Below are positions 1-6,788 of a stretch of 13,266 nt of DNA, one piece after another. The notes under the pieces were generated by a model. That model saw only the letters and a list, made by a program, of their open reading frames with translations. It ran no database searches and was not told the origin of the DNA. Both the position numbers and the translations under genes were made by a program. Numbering within the stretch: position 1 is the first letter of the stretch; each line of letters begins with the position of its first letter. This stretch comes from Flavobacteriales bacterium UBA6969 (GTDB taxonomy: Bacteria; Bacteroidota; Bacteroidia; Flavobacteriales_D; Sanyastnellaceae), in contig DJYV01000119.1 of the NCBI GenBank assembly GCA_002448555.1, positions 5,440 through 18,705 on the forward strand, in the 5' to 3' direction.

Positions 1-783
1 GGGCAAGTCTACACCTTCGGGCCCACGTTCCGCGCGGAGAATTCGAACACGTCCCGCCACCTGGCGGAGTTTTGGATGATTGAGCCGGAGGTGGCTTTCG
101 CCGACCTGGCGAGCAACATGAAGTTGGCCGAGGATTGCCTCAAATCCATCCTCCGTTATGTCTTGGCCAGCTGCGACGAAGACCTTGAATTCCTCGAGAA
201 CCGTGAGATTCAAGCCGAGAAACAGCTGCCGCAGGACCAACGCCACGATGCGCCGCTGCGCGCTCGGTTGCAGGCAGTGGTGGACACGCCATTCCAGCAC
301 GTTACTTATACCCAGGCCATTGACCTGCTTCAGCGTTCCAAGCCGTACAAAAAGAAAAAGTTCAAATACCCAGTGGAATGGGGGGTAGACCTCCAAAGTG
401 AGCACGAGCGATGGTTGGTGGAAAAGCACTTCAACGGTCCTGTCATCATCACCGATTACCCCGCCTCCATCAAGGCCTTCTACATGCGCCAAAACGATGA
501 CGGGAAGACCGTCGCTGCCATGGATGTGCTGGTTCCGGGAATCGGCGAAATCATCGGTGGCAGCCAGCGGGAAGAGCGACTGGATCGCTTGCAGACCAAG
601 TGCGCCGAATTCAACATTCCCGAGGACCATGTGTGGTGGTACCTCGATACCCGCCGTTTCGGTTCGGCCGTGCACAGCGGTTTTGGCATGGGTTTTGAAA
701 GGTTGGTGATGTACGTGACGGGTATGACCAACATCCGCGATGTGATTCCATTCCCGCGCACCCCACAGAACGCAGAATTTTAA
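1..783 (+). CDS. asnS: Asparaginyl-tRNA synthetase, C-terminal part (5' end outside window)
   Basis: Class II aminoacyl-tRNA synthetase that activates asparagine with ATP and charges tRNA-Asn in the cytoplasm. The open frame is in phase from base 1 and lacks the anticodon-binding N-terminus; 260 residues are visible, about the last 55 % of a typical AsnRS of roughly 465 residues. It opens in class II motif 2 (GPTFRAENSNTSRHLAEFW), with the arginine that contacts ATP. Motif 3 lies near the end (GFGMGFERLVMY), followed by the usual IRDVIPFPRTP tail. The Asn rather than Asp assignment rests on the 'FRAENSNTSRHLAEFWMIEPE'-type motif region, which I know from bacterial AsnRS. Its TAA is 11 bases before the rpoN start, so the two are probably co-transcribed, a pairing common in Bacteroidota. 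Confidence 0.96.
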   Translation, partial: GQVYTFGPTFRAENSNTSRHLAEFWMIEPEVAFADLASNMKLAEDCLKSILRYVLASCDEDLEFLENREIQAEKQLPQDQRHDAPLRARLQAVVDTPFQHVTYTQAIDLLQRSKPYKKKKFKYPVEWGVDLQSEHERWLVEKHFNGPVIITDYPASIKAFYMRQNDDGKTVAAMDVLVPGIGEIIGGSQREERLDRLQTKCAEFNIPEDHVWWYLDTRRFGSAVHSGFGMGFERLVMYVTGMTNIRDVIPFPRTPQNAEF

Positions 784-794
784 ACCCGCCCTTT

Positions 795-2270
795 ATGCTC
801 AAGCAAAGCCTTCAACAGAAACTGCTCCAAAAGCTCTCGCCGCAGCAGATTCAGTTGATGAAGCTGTTGCAGTTGCCGACGACCGAGTTGGAAGTGCGGA
901 TTAAAGAGGAACTGGAGGCGAATCCGGCGTTGGAAGAAGGCGCGGAAAACGACCGGGACGAGGACGATTTGGCGCCGGCAGAGGAACAGAGCGAAGCCCT
1001 CGACGATTTCGATTTTGACGATTACCTCGATGACGAGACGCCGGATTATCGGTTGAGTGCCCGAAACCAAGGGGCGGACGTCGAGGACAAGACCATTCCG
1101 TTTTCTGGCGGAACGACCTTTTTTGAACGGCTGCATGCGCAGCTTAGTTTGCTTGATGTCCCGGAGGAATCCAGGGAATTGGCTGACCACATCATTGGCA
1201 ACTTGGACGAAGCTGGGTACCTGCGCCGCGACCTTGAGAGCATCGTGAATGACCTCGCCTTCACCGAAGGAAAGGTGGTGGAACGGGCAGCGCTTGAAGA
1301 AGCCCTATCTGTGGTGCAAACGTTGGACCCGGCGGGCGTTGGCGCACGGGATTTGAAGGAGTGTTTGCAACTGCAGTTGCAGCGCAAATTCGATTCCGAG
1401 GACAGGTCGACGGCCAAATTGTCCCGGCGCATTTCGCAACGCATCGCCCTCGAAATTCTCGAGTTTCACTTCGAATCGTTTTCCAAAAAGCATTTCGAGC
1501 GCATCCAGAAAAAGCTCGACATCGATGAGGAGGCTTTGAAGGACGCGCTCGCCGAAATCACGCAGCTGAACCCCAAACCCGGCAACTCCGGTGCGGAGTC
1601 TTCTCGAGGCACGGCCATTCAGGTGGTACCCGACTTTCTGTTGTCCGTCGAAGACAACGAATTGCGCTTGCAATTGAATCAACGCAATGCACCCGAGCTG
1701 CGGATCAGCCCGATGTACAAGGAGATGATGGAAACATACGCGAGCGGTGCAAAAACCAACAGCCAGCAGAAGGATGCCCTCACGTTCGTAAAGCAAAAAA
1801 TCGATTCGGCCAAGTGGTTTGTGGATGCCATCCGCCAACGGCAGTTGACGCTGACCCTCACGATGCAGGCCATCGTGGACCATCAGCACGACTACTTCCT
1901 TTCTGGCGACGAGACGGATTTGCGCCCCATGATCCTCAAGGACATCGCGGACGTGGTTCAAATGGACATCAGCACGGTTTCCCGTGTGGCGAACAGCAAA
2001 TACGTACAGACCCCGTACGGCACCTTCTTGCTGAAGTCCTTTTTCAGTGAGAGCCTGACGACCGAAACGGGCGAGGAAGTGAGCTCCCGCGAGGTCAAGA
2101 AGATCCTCCAAGAAGCCATTGAAGGGGAAGATAAGCGCAAGCCCTTGAGCGACGAGAAGCTCGGGCAGGTATTAAATGCCAAAGGCTACAACATCGCTCG
2201 ACGCACGGTGGCGAAATACCGTGAGCAACTCGGCATTCCCGTGGCGCGCTTGCGCAAAGAACTCAGCTGA
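795..2270 (+). CDS. rpoN: RNA polymerase sigma-54 factor
   Basis: Alternative sigma factor that binds core RNA polymerase, recognises -24/-12 promoters and needs AAA+ enhancer-binding proteins for open-complex formation. The 491-residue protein has the full family layout. It starts with a Gln/Leu-rich region I (residues 1-45), followed by a very acidic region II (about 48-95). The core-binding domain follows, then a helix-turn-helix segment (about 385-405, MDISTVSRVANSKYVQTPYG). The RpoN box ARRTVAKYRE is at 468-477, near the C-terminus as expected. The ATG at 795 is the natural start because region I begins immediately (MLKQSLQQKLLQKLSPQQIQ). No clear Shine-Dalgarno site is seen. It sits 11 bases after asnS, and its TGA shares one base with the next ATG, implying translational coupling. 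No activator gene is visible in the window. Confidence 0.97.
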   Translation: MLKQSLQQKLLQKLSPQQIQLMKLLQLPTTELEVRIKEELEANPALEEGAENDRDEDDLAPAEEQSEALDDFDFDDYLDDETPDYRLSARNQGADVEDKTIPFSGGTTFFERLHAQLSLLDVPEESRELADHIIGNLDEAGYLRRDLESIVNDLAFTEGKVVERAALEEALSVVQTLDPAGVGARDLKECLQLQLQRKFDSEDRSTAKLSRRISQRIALEILEFHFESFSKKHFERIQKKLDIDEEALKDALAEITQLNPKPGNSGAESSRGTAIQVVPDFLLSVEDNELRLQLNQRNAPELRISPMYKEMMETYASGAKTNSQQKDALTFVKQKIDSAKWFVDAIRQRQLTLTLTMQAIVDHQHDYFLSGDETDLRPMILKDIADVVQMDISTVSRVANSKYVQTPYGTFLLKSFFSESLTTETGEEVSSREVKKILQEAIEGEDKRKPLSDEKLGQVLNAKGYNIARRTVAKYREQLGIPVARLRKELS

Positions 2271-2881
2271 TGTGGGCCAAGTGGATTTCCGGGGTGTTCC
2301 ATCCGTTGGTGATGCCATTGGCCACGTTGGTCATGGTGTTTGCTTTGGATCCCTACCTACAGGCCCTGCCGGAAGTGTTCATGTACATGGGGGTTGTGGT
2401 GCTCGTGAATACGCTGGCCCCGGCCGTTTCGATTTGGGTGCTGCACCGAAGGGGGTATTTGAGTGACTTGGACATCCGAAACCGAAAAGAGCGCGCGTTG
2501 CCGTTCATCATTGTGCTCGCCTACTTCATCATGACGTATGCGCTGCTTGTGCTGAGTCCAGCGCTGTTCATCCCGTTGGTGTACCTCGACATGTGGATGG
2601 GGCTCATGGCCTCGATTGGCATCGCACTCCTCATTACCCGTTGGTTTAAGATCAGCATGCACATGCTCGCCCAAGGTGGGGTGCTCGGCACTGTCATGGC
2701 GGTTCAGGCGATGCAGATGGTGCCCGCGTGGACGTTGAACGGCGTCCTGGTGTTCATCGCAGGGTGGGTTGGGTTTGCACGAATCCACATGGGCGTGCAC
2801 CGGCACATCGAAGTGTACACCGGGTACTTGCTCGGGTTTACTGTGTGTTTTTGCGTTGTGGTGTTGGGCCTAGGGGGATGA
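2270..2881 (+). CDS. Multi-spanning membrane protein, degenerate PAP2 (phosphatidic acid phosphatase-like) family
   Basis: A 203-residue, strongly hydrophobic protein with about five or six predicted membrane helices (roughly 8-27, 36-58, 77-105, 110-123, 133-150, 157-170 and 182-200). Three spots resemble the three PAP2 signature motifs in order: a basic stretch KERALPF (73-79), KISMHM (127-132) where PAP2 has PSGH, and ARIHMGVHRHIE (170-181), which fits the SRx5Hx3D pattern with Ala for Ser and Glu for Asp. The fold assignment is therefore likely, while phosphatase activity is uncertain. I recall similar membrane proteins beside rpoN in other Bacteroidota. The start codon overlaps the rpoN stop (TGATG), so it is translated with rpoN. 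A role in lipid or isoprenoid phosphate recycling is only a family-based guess. Confidence 0.8.
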   Translation: MWAKWISGVFHPLVMPLATLVMVFALDPYLQALPEVFMYMGVVVLVNTLAPAVSIWVLHRRGYLSDLDIRNRKERALPFIIVLAYFIMTYALLVLSPALFIPLVYLDMWMGLMASIGIALLITRWFKISMHMLAQGGVLGTVMAVQAMQMVPAWTLNGVLVFIAGWVGFARIHMGVHRHIEVYTGYLLGFTVCFCVVVLGLGG

Positions 2882-2893
2882 TCAGGAAGGGGC

Positions 2894-3919
2894 CTAAGCG
2901 CCCAGTGCCTGTTGCCAATTCCACGCGTCGCGCAGCGCTTCCTCCAAACTGAATGCACACGACCAGCCGAGTTCGCGACGGGCCTTGCTTGCATCGGCAA
3001 AAATGGCCGTGACGTCGCCGGCTCGACGCGGGCCCATCTGGTGAGGAACCGGAACGCCCGTTGCGCGCTCAAACGCCTGGATGACCTCGAGCACGCTGTT
3101 GCCTTGTCCTGTTCCGAGGTTGAAGGCTTCGCAGGCAGTTGCTTGCTTGCCCAACCAGTCCAGTGCTGCGACGTGCGCTTTGGCCAAGTCCATCACATGG
3201 ATGTAGTCCCGGATGCACGTGCCGTCCGGCGTGGGGTAATCATCTCCGAAAACTGTTAATGGATCCCGAAGTTTGGCAACGGCTTGGGTGAGATAGGGTA
3301 CGAGGTTGTTGGGATGACCCAGCGGAAGTTCGCCGATGCGACTGGAGGGGTGAGCCCCGATGGGGTTGAAGTAGCGCAGCAGCGCCGCCTTGAGCGGATA
3401 GCCGCTCGCCGCGAAATCGGTGATGATGCGCTCGCACGCTTGCTTGGTGTAACCGTAAGGTGATTCGGCGCTTTGCATGGGTGCGCTTTCGTCCACAGGC
3501 ATGGACTCCGGTTGGCCGTAGACCGTGCAACTGCTCGAAAAGACCACGTCGGTCGTGCCGTGCCGTTCGGCTGCTTCGAGGATGTTCACCGTGCTGGCGA
3601 TGTTGTTCGCGTAGTACTTGAGCGGCAGCTGCGTACTCTCTCCAACGGCTTTGAAGGCGGCAAAATGGATGATGCCGTCAATGGGCCCACCTTCTGCAAT
3701 TCGTTGAAACGCCGCAAGCAATGCCGACCGGTCGGCACAATCCACCTCCTCCACCTCGGGCTCAAATCCCAAAATGGCGTGCAATCCAACGAGGACTTCT
3801 TTCGTGGAGTTGGAAAAATTATCCATCACGATCGGGGTGTACCCGGCATTGACCAACTCAACCACCGTGTGTGAGCCGATGTACCCGGCGCCGCCCGTTA
3901 CGATTACACGCTTTTTCAT
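2894..3919 (-). CDS. galE: UDP-glucose 4-epimerase
   Basis: Short-chain dehydrogenase-type enzyme interconverting UDP-glucose and UDP-galactose with tightly bound NAD, supplying galactose units for surface polysaccharides and for galactose catabolism. The 341-residue product matches the usual length (E. coli 338). The NAD-binding GGAGYIG lies at residues 9-15, the catalytic Ser region SSSCTVYG at 128-135, and the Tyr-Lys pair in YGYTK at Y155/K159. I chose the ATG at 3919 because MKKRVIVTGGAGYIGSH places the Rossmann motif exactly at the N-terminus; the frame stays open 120 bases further upstream but encodes nothing family-like. It converges on the PAP2-like gene with only 12 bases between stop codons and no obvious terminator. 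It diverges from the Hpt-like gene across about 60 bases. Activity on the N-acetyl sugars cannot be excluded. Confidence 0.95.
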   Translation of the reverse strand: MKKRVIVTGGAGYIGSHTVVELVNAGYTPIVMDNFSNSTKEVLVGLHAILGFEPEVEEVDCADRSALLAAFQRIAEGGPIDGIIHFAAFKAVGESTQLPLKYYANNIASTVNILEAAERHGTTDVVFSSSCTVYGQPESMPVDESAPMQSAESPYGYTKQACERIITDFAASGYPLKAALLRYFNPIGAHPSSRIGELPLGHPNNLVPYLTQAVAKLRDPLTVFGDDYPTPDGTCIRDYIHVMDLAKAHVAALDWLGKQATACEAFNLGTGQGNSVLEVIQAFERATGVPVPHQMGPRRAGDVTAIFADASKARRELGWSCAFSLEEALRDAWNWQQALGA

Positions 3920-3978
3920 ATGAGGTAAAAATAGAGACTTAGCGGAACCTTTTGGCAGGGGTTTGCGTAAGCAGCAGC

Positions 3979-4293
3979 ATGTCCATTCCCATGAACGAAC
4001 GACTCTTGCATCAAATGCACGGCAATAGCCAACTGGCACAGTACATCATGTGCCGATTTCAGGAACATTATCCGTTGTTGTTGCAGTTATTTTTGCAAGC
4101 ATGGACCCGAGGCGACGCGGCTGCTTTGCACGCAATTGGAGCTCGATTGGCTTCGCACCTTCGGGTGGTAGGTTTGGATGACGATGTTGCGGTGTTGCAG
4201 AATTTGCTGAAGGAGAAGGGCGCCGGGTCGGTCCTACAGGATACGGAGGCGTGGCGTCAGCTCCAGTTCGAATCGCTCTGTCCACAACGGTAA
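3979..4293 (+). CDS. Small Hpt-like helical protein lacking the phospho-acceptor histidine
   Basis: A 104-residue soluble, mainly helical protein. Residues 46-65 (GDAAALHAIGARLASHLRVVG) line up with the core helix of histidine phosphotransfer (Hpt) domains, whose pattern is about D-x-x-A-L-x-x-x-A-H-x-L-K-G-x-x-x-x-x-G. Here the phosphorylated His is Ala55 and the conserved Lys is Ala58, while the hydrophobic frame, the Asp/Ala/Leu start and the final Gly are kept. The following helix (DDDVAVLQNLLKE) also fits. If the alignment is right it cannot carry phosphate at the usual site and would act as a binding or inhibitor protein, or be unrelated. I took the ATG at 3979; ATG 3991 is equally possible and a TTG at 3952 less so. 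It lies upstream of the DUF4301 gene in the same direction with a 45-base gap, and divergent from galE. The family is inferred from one motif. Confidence 0.6.
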   Translation: MSIPMNERLLHQMHGNSQLAQYIMCRFQEHYPLLLQLFLQAWTRGDAAALHAIGARLASHLRVVGLDDDVAVLQNLLKEKGAGSVLQDTEAWRQLQFESLCPQR

Positions 4294-4306
4294 CACGGCC
4301 TTTCAT

Positions 4307-4334
4307 TTTGTTTATCCCATGGACGTTATTTTTG
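4307..4334 (+). promoter_or_regulatory. Bacteroidota-type promoter for the DUF4301 gene, probably leaderless
   Basis: TATTTTTG at 4327-4334 matches the Bacteroidota -7 consensus TAnnTTTG exactly. TTTG at 4307-4310 could be the -33 element, with a 16-base spacer that is slightly short for the usual 17-23. The -7 box ends four bases before the ATG at 4339, so transcription would begin at or within a base or two of the start codon. Confidence 0.5.
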
Positions 4335-4338
4335 TTTC

Positions 4339-5745
4339 ATGGGGACAGCTTGGACGGCGCGAGACGAGGAAGCATTTTCACGGAGGGGTTGGTCCCTTCA
4401 AGAGGCGGAGTCTCAATCGGAAAAATTACAATCTGCAGGTAACGCTGTTGCCGTTGATCGCCCGTGTACGGAGGGAGATGGCATCCATGTTTTGACCTCC
4501 GGGGATCGTGAGGTGGCGCGGGCTGCGGGAGTTGAGGTGTTGCAAACAGCGAATCAGTGTTCTCGGTTCGTACCGGCTTCAGGGGCCGCCTCACGGATGT
4601 TCGCTGCATTGCACCGGACATTGGATCCGGTTTTGGAGAATTCGCTGCAACAGCAGGCCCAAGCGTTTCCGTTTTGGAGCAACAACCAGCGCGAGGCTTT
4701 GGAAGCATTGGCACCCGCAGAACGGGCGATTCAGGCCCGTTCGTGGATGCTGGATGCTGAAACGGGTTGGAGCCATTTGCCCAAGGGACTCATCCCATTT
4801 CATTGGTATGCGAAGGAGGGCGTCAGTCGGTCTTCGTTCGAGGAGCACGCCACGGAATGGAGTGCCTTGGCAGGAAATGCGCCGCTGCACTTTACGGTGC
4901 CTGAACGGTATCAAGCACAAATTGAATCCATTTGGGACGGCAGTGACCGCATCACCACGTCGGTGCAGTCTCCGTCCACGGATACCTTGGCTTGGGATGT
5001 CGACGCCGATGCCCATGCCCGGCATTCGGACGGTTCGCTGCTTTTTCGTCCCGGTGGACACGGTGCCCTGTTGGAGAATTTGGCGGGCATCGAGACGCCA
5101 TTCATTCTGATTCGTAACATCGACAACGTGGTTCCCCATCGGCTCATGGCCGACCGGAATGAGGAACAGCGGGTATTGCTTGGTCGGTGCGCCGAGTTGG
5201 CGAGCCAGCGGGATGTCTTGCTGGGCAGGCCAGATCGAGGAACGAAGCAATGGGTGGAGGATACCATAACTTGGTTGCGGCCGTTTGATGCCCATGCTGG
5301 CGATACCGCGGATGCGGATGCGCTTGTTGCTTTACTCGATCGCCCTGTTCGGGTGGCCGGGATGGTCTTGAATGAAGGTGCGCCGGGCGGTGGTCCTTTT
5401 TGGATTCGCCAGGCAAACGGCCGGAAGGTGCCCAGCATCGTTGAAAGTGCCGAGTTGCCCGAAGGCGGATTGACCGGGGGGACCCATTTCAATCCCGTGG
5501 ACCTCGCTTGCAACGTCCAGCGCGCCGATGGTTCCCAATACGATGTCCTCCAATTTGCCGATCAGGGCCGGTACTTTACAGGCCAGAAAGATTGGAACGG
5601 ACGTTCGATTCGGATTTTGGAACGACCGGGCCTGTGGAATGGTGGAATGGATGAATGGTTGACGCAATTCATCGAGGTGCCTGCGATGACGTTCGCACCG
5701 GTGAAGACCGTTTTTGATTTGCTCGACCCCATCCGGCGTGGTTGA
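4339..5745 (+). CDS. DUF4301 family protein
   Basis: A 468-residue cytoplasmic protein of unknown function belonging to a family I recognise as DUF4301, found mostly in Bacteroidota. Recognisable stretches are DRPCTEGDGI (40-49), FVPASGAASRMF (77-88), GLIPFHWY (near 150), NEGAPGGGPFW (about 345-355), THFNPVDL (about 382-389) and the C-terminal LERPGLWNGGMDEW. The PASGAASRM stretch resembles the phosphate-binding G-x-G-T-R-M loop of sugar-phosphate nucleotidyltransferases, so a nucleotide- or sugar-phosphate-handling enzyme is plausible but unproven. No signal peptide or membrane helix is seen. The ATG at 4339 fits the family N-terminus (an xxDxxxFxxRG start), with a perfect -7 box just upstream. 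The gene is followed after 18 bases by a strong terminator. Confidence 0.88.
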   Translation: MGTAWTARDEEAFSRRGWSLQEAESQSEKLQSAGNAVAVDRPCTEGDGIHVLTSGDREVARAAGVEVLQTANQCSRFVPASGAASRMFAALHRTLDPVLENSLQQQAQAFPFWSNNQREALEALAPAERAIQARSWMLDAETGWSHLPKGLIPFHWYAKEGVSRSSFEEHATEWSALAGNAPLHFTVPERYQAQIESIWDGSDRITTSVQSPSTDTLAWDVDADAHARHSDGSLLFRPGGHGALLENLAGIETPFILIRNIDNVVPHRLMADRNEEQRVLLGRCAELASQRDVLLGRPDRGTKQWVEDTITWLRPFDAHAGDTADADALVALLDRPVRVAGMVLNEGAPGGGPFWIRQANGRKVPSIVESAELPEGGLTGGTHFNPVDLACNVQRADGSQYDVLQFADQGRYFTGQKDWNGRSIRILERPGLWNGGMDEWLTQFIEVPAMTFAPVKTVFDLLDPIRRG

Positions 5746-5763
5746 AGCAAAATCCTGGGTATG

Positions 5764-5792
5764 AAAAAGGCCGCCCGAAGGCGGCCCTTTTT
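5764..5792. terminator. Strong bidirectional intrinsic terminator
   Basis: A-tract AAAAA (5764-5768), 7-bp all-GC stem GGCCGCC/GGCGGCC (5769-5775 and 5780-5786) with loop CGAA (TTCG on the minus strand), then C and TTTTT (5788-5792). It lies between the convergent DUF4301 gene (plus) and the T9SS-sorted protein gene (minus) and should stop transcription from both sides. Confidence 0.93.
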
Positions 5793-5814
5793 GAACACAG
5801 AACAATATAATTAA

Positions 5815-6672
5815 TCAGTGCTTCATCAACGTTTGGTTATATACTCGGTTGTCGTTGATGATGCGAAGAACGTATGCACCGGGGCGTACGTTGTACGTTG
5901 GAATCAAGTCGACGTCTTGACCCTGCAAAGGATTCATGCGGGTTTCCCGGTTGAGGACATTGCCTGACAAGTCGGTTAACATGATGACTGTTTCACCCTT
6001 GAACCCGCGCTTGAATGTTACGGTAACTTCGTCCCGGAATGGGTTTGGGTAGACATTGAAGTTGCTGTGGAATTCAGTTGCACGGTCCTCGTTGATGTTG
6101 TCACCGTATGGGTTGCGAGCATCCAAAGCAGACTCAGGACGTTCGATCACACGGCGCATGCCGATAGCGGTAGTGATGTTACCGTCGAGCTTCCAACCGT
6201 TCAGGTGCAAGTCATTTTCAGAAGATTGTCCGTATTGGCCTTCGAGTACGATGTTCGTTCCCATGGTGCGGAGCTTCAAGCTATATGCCATTCCTGACTT
6301 GACGTCTGCAGGAACTTTGAAGGTAAGAACGCCATCGAATCCAACAGCTACCTTGCTCTTCCCGCCAGCGATTTCAACGCCTCGAGAATCATGGACGCTG
6401 GCCTTGATTTGGCCATCATTGCTTGACTGCTTAATGCTGATGTAAACCATCTCGACCATGCCGTTTTCACAGGCGGTGAAGGACTGGGTTACAATGTCAC
6501 CTTCGTTTAACAAGAGCACCTGGTTCCCACGTGCTTCTTTGACGAGGCAGTCGTGATCCAAGTTGTCAAAAGGTCCCGCTGTTGTAGCGAAGTTCGAAGT
6601 CTGCGCTTGGGAAGCTACAGCGCCGATCAAGAGAGCAGCAGCTGTGAGGGTGTAAAACTTTTGAAGTTTCAT
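5815..6672 (-). CDS. Secreted protein with T9SS type A C-terminal sorting domain
   Basis: A 285-residue exported protein. Residues 1-23 form a Sec signal peptide (short basic start, hydrophobic core, likely cleavage after SQA). The middle, about 25-200, is probably beta-rich and carries two cysteines (Cys42, and the one in FTACENGM near residue 68) that could pair. I do not recognise a catalytic family in it. The last 80 residues (206-285) start with NVYPNPFRDEVTVTF and end with RPGAYVLRIINDNRVYNQTLMKH-type strands. This is the type A C-terminal domain that directs proteins through the Bacteroidota type IX secretion system, where it is normally cleaved as the cargo is attached to the surface or released. 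The gene is alone between a terminator and the ABC ATPase gene, with a relatively AT-rich 116-base leader. A possible adhesin or coat role is a guess. Confidence 0.9.
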   Translation of the reverse strand: MKLQKFYTLTAAALLIGAVASQAQTSNFATTAGPFDNLDHDCLVKEARGNQVLLLNEGDIVTQSFTACENGMVEMVYISIKQSSNDGQIKASVHDSRGVEIAGGKSKVAVGFDGVLTFKVPADVKSGMAYSLKLRTMGTNIVLEGQYGQSSENDLHLNGWKLDGNITTAIGMRRVIERPESALDARNPYGDNINEDRATEFHSNFNVYPNPFRDEVTVTFKRGFKGETVIMLTDLSGNVLNRETRMNPLQGQDVDLIPTYNVRPGAYVLRIINDNRVYNQTLMKH

Positions 6673-6684
6673 GATATAGAGGTA

Positions 6685-6710
6685 TTAGAATTTCGAGATT
6701 AGAGTTTCGA
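6685..6710. repeat. Short direct repeat in the leader of the T9SS-sorted protein gene
   Basis: TTAGAATTTCGA (6685-6696) and TTAGAGTTTCGA (6699-6710) are two 12-base copies with one mismatch, offset by 14 bases. They lie 12 to 38 bases upstream of the ATG at 6672, in the transcribed leader or the proximal promoter of that gene. Confidence 0.6.
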
Positions 6711-6788
6711 ATTCCTCTTACGTCATGAATGAAGAAAAGGTTTCAGACAGCGGATTGATTTAACTTTAAAACACTGAAAAACATCGGT

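Noticed and set aside
1305..2111. Long open frame on the minus strand inside rpoN (268 codons)
   Set aside because: It lies wholly antisense to a full-length, motif-complete rpoN, and its product has no recognisable pattern. Long antisense frames are expected at this GC content.
3920..3945. TATTTTTA as the -7 box of galE on the minus strand
   Set aside because: It lacks the final G of the consensus and no TTTG is found at the right distance upstream, so the evidence is too weak to list.
3952..3978. TTG start for the Hpt-like gene
   Set aside because: ATG codons at 3979 and 3991 follow closely in frame, and the extra nine residues add nothing to the Hpt-like helix.
3920..4039. Extension of galE by 40 residues upstream of MKKRVIVTGG
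   Set aside because: The extra residues are Cys/Arg-rich and unlike any epimerase N-terminus, they would overlap the divergent small gene, and the Rossmann motif normally starts within the first ten residues.
4591..5295. Long open frame on the minus strand inside the DUF4301 gene
   Set aside because: It is antisense to a gene with clear family motifs and has no start context or motifs of its own.
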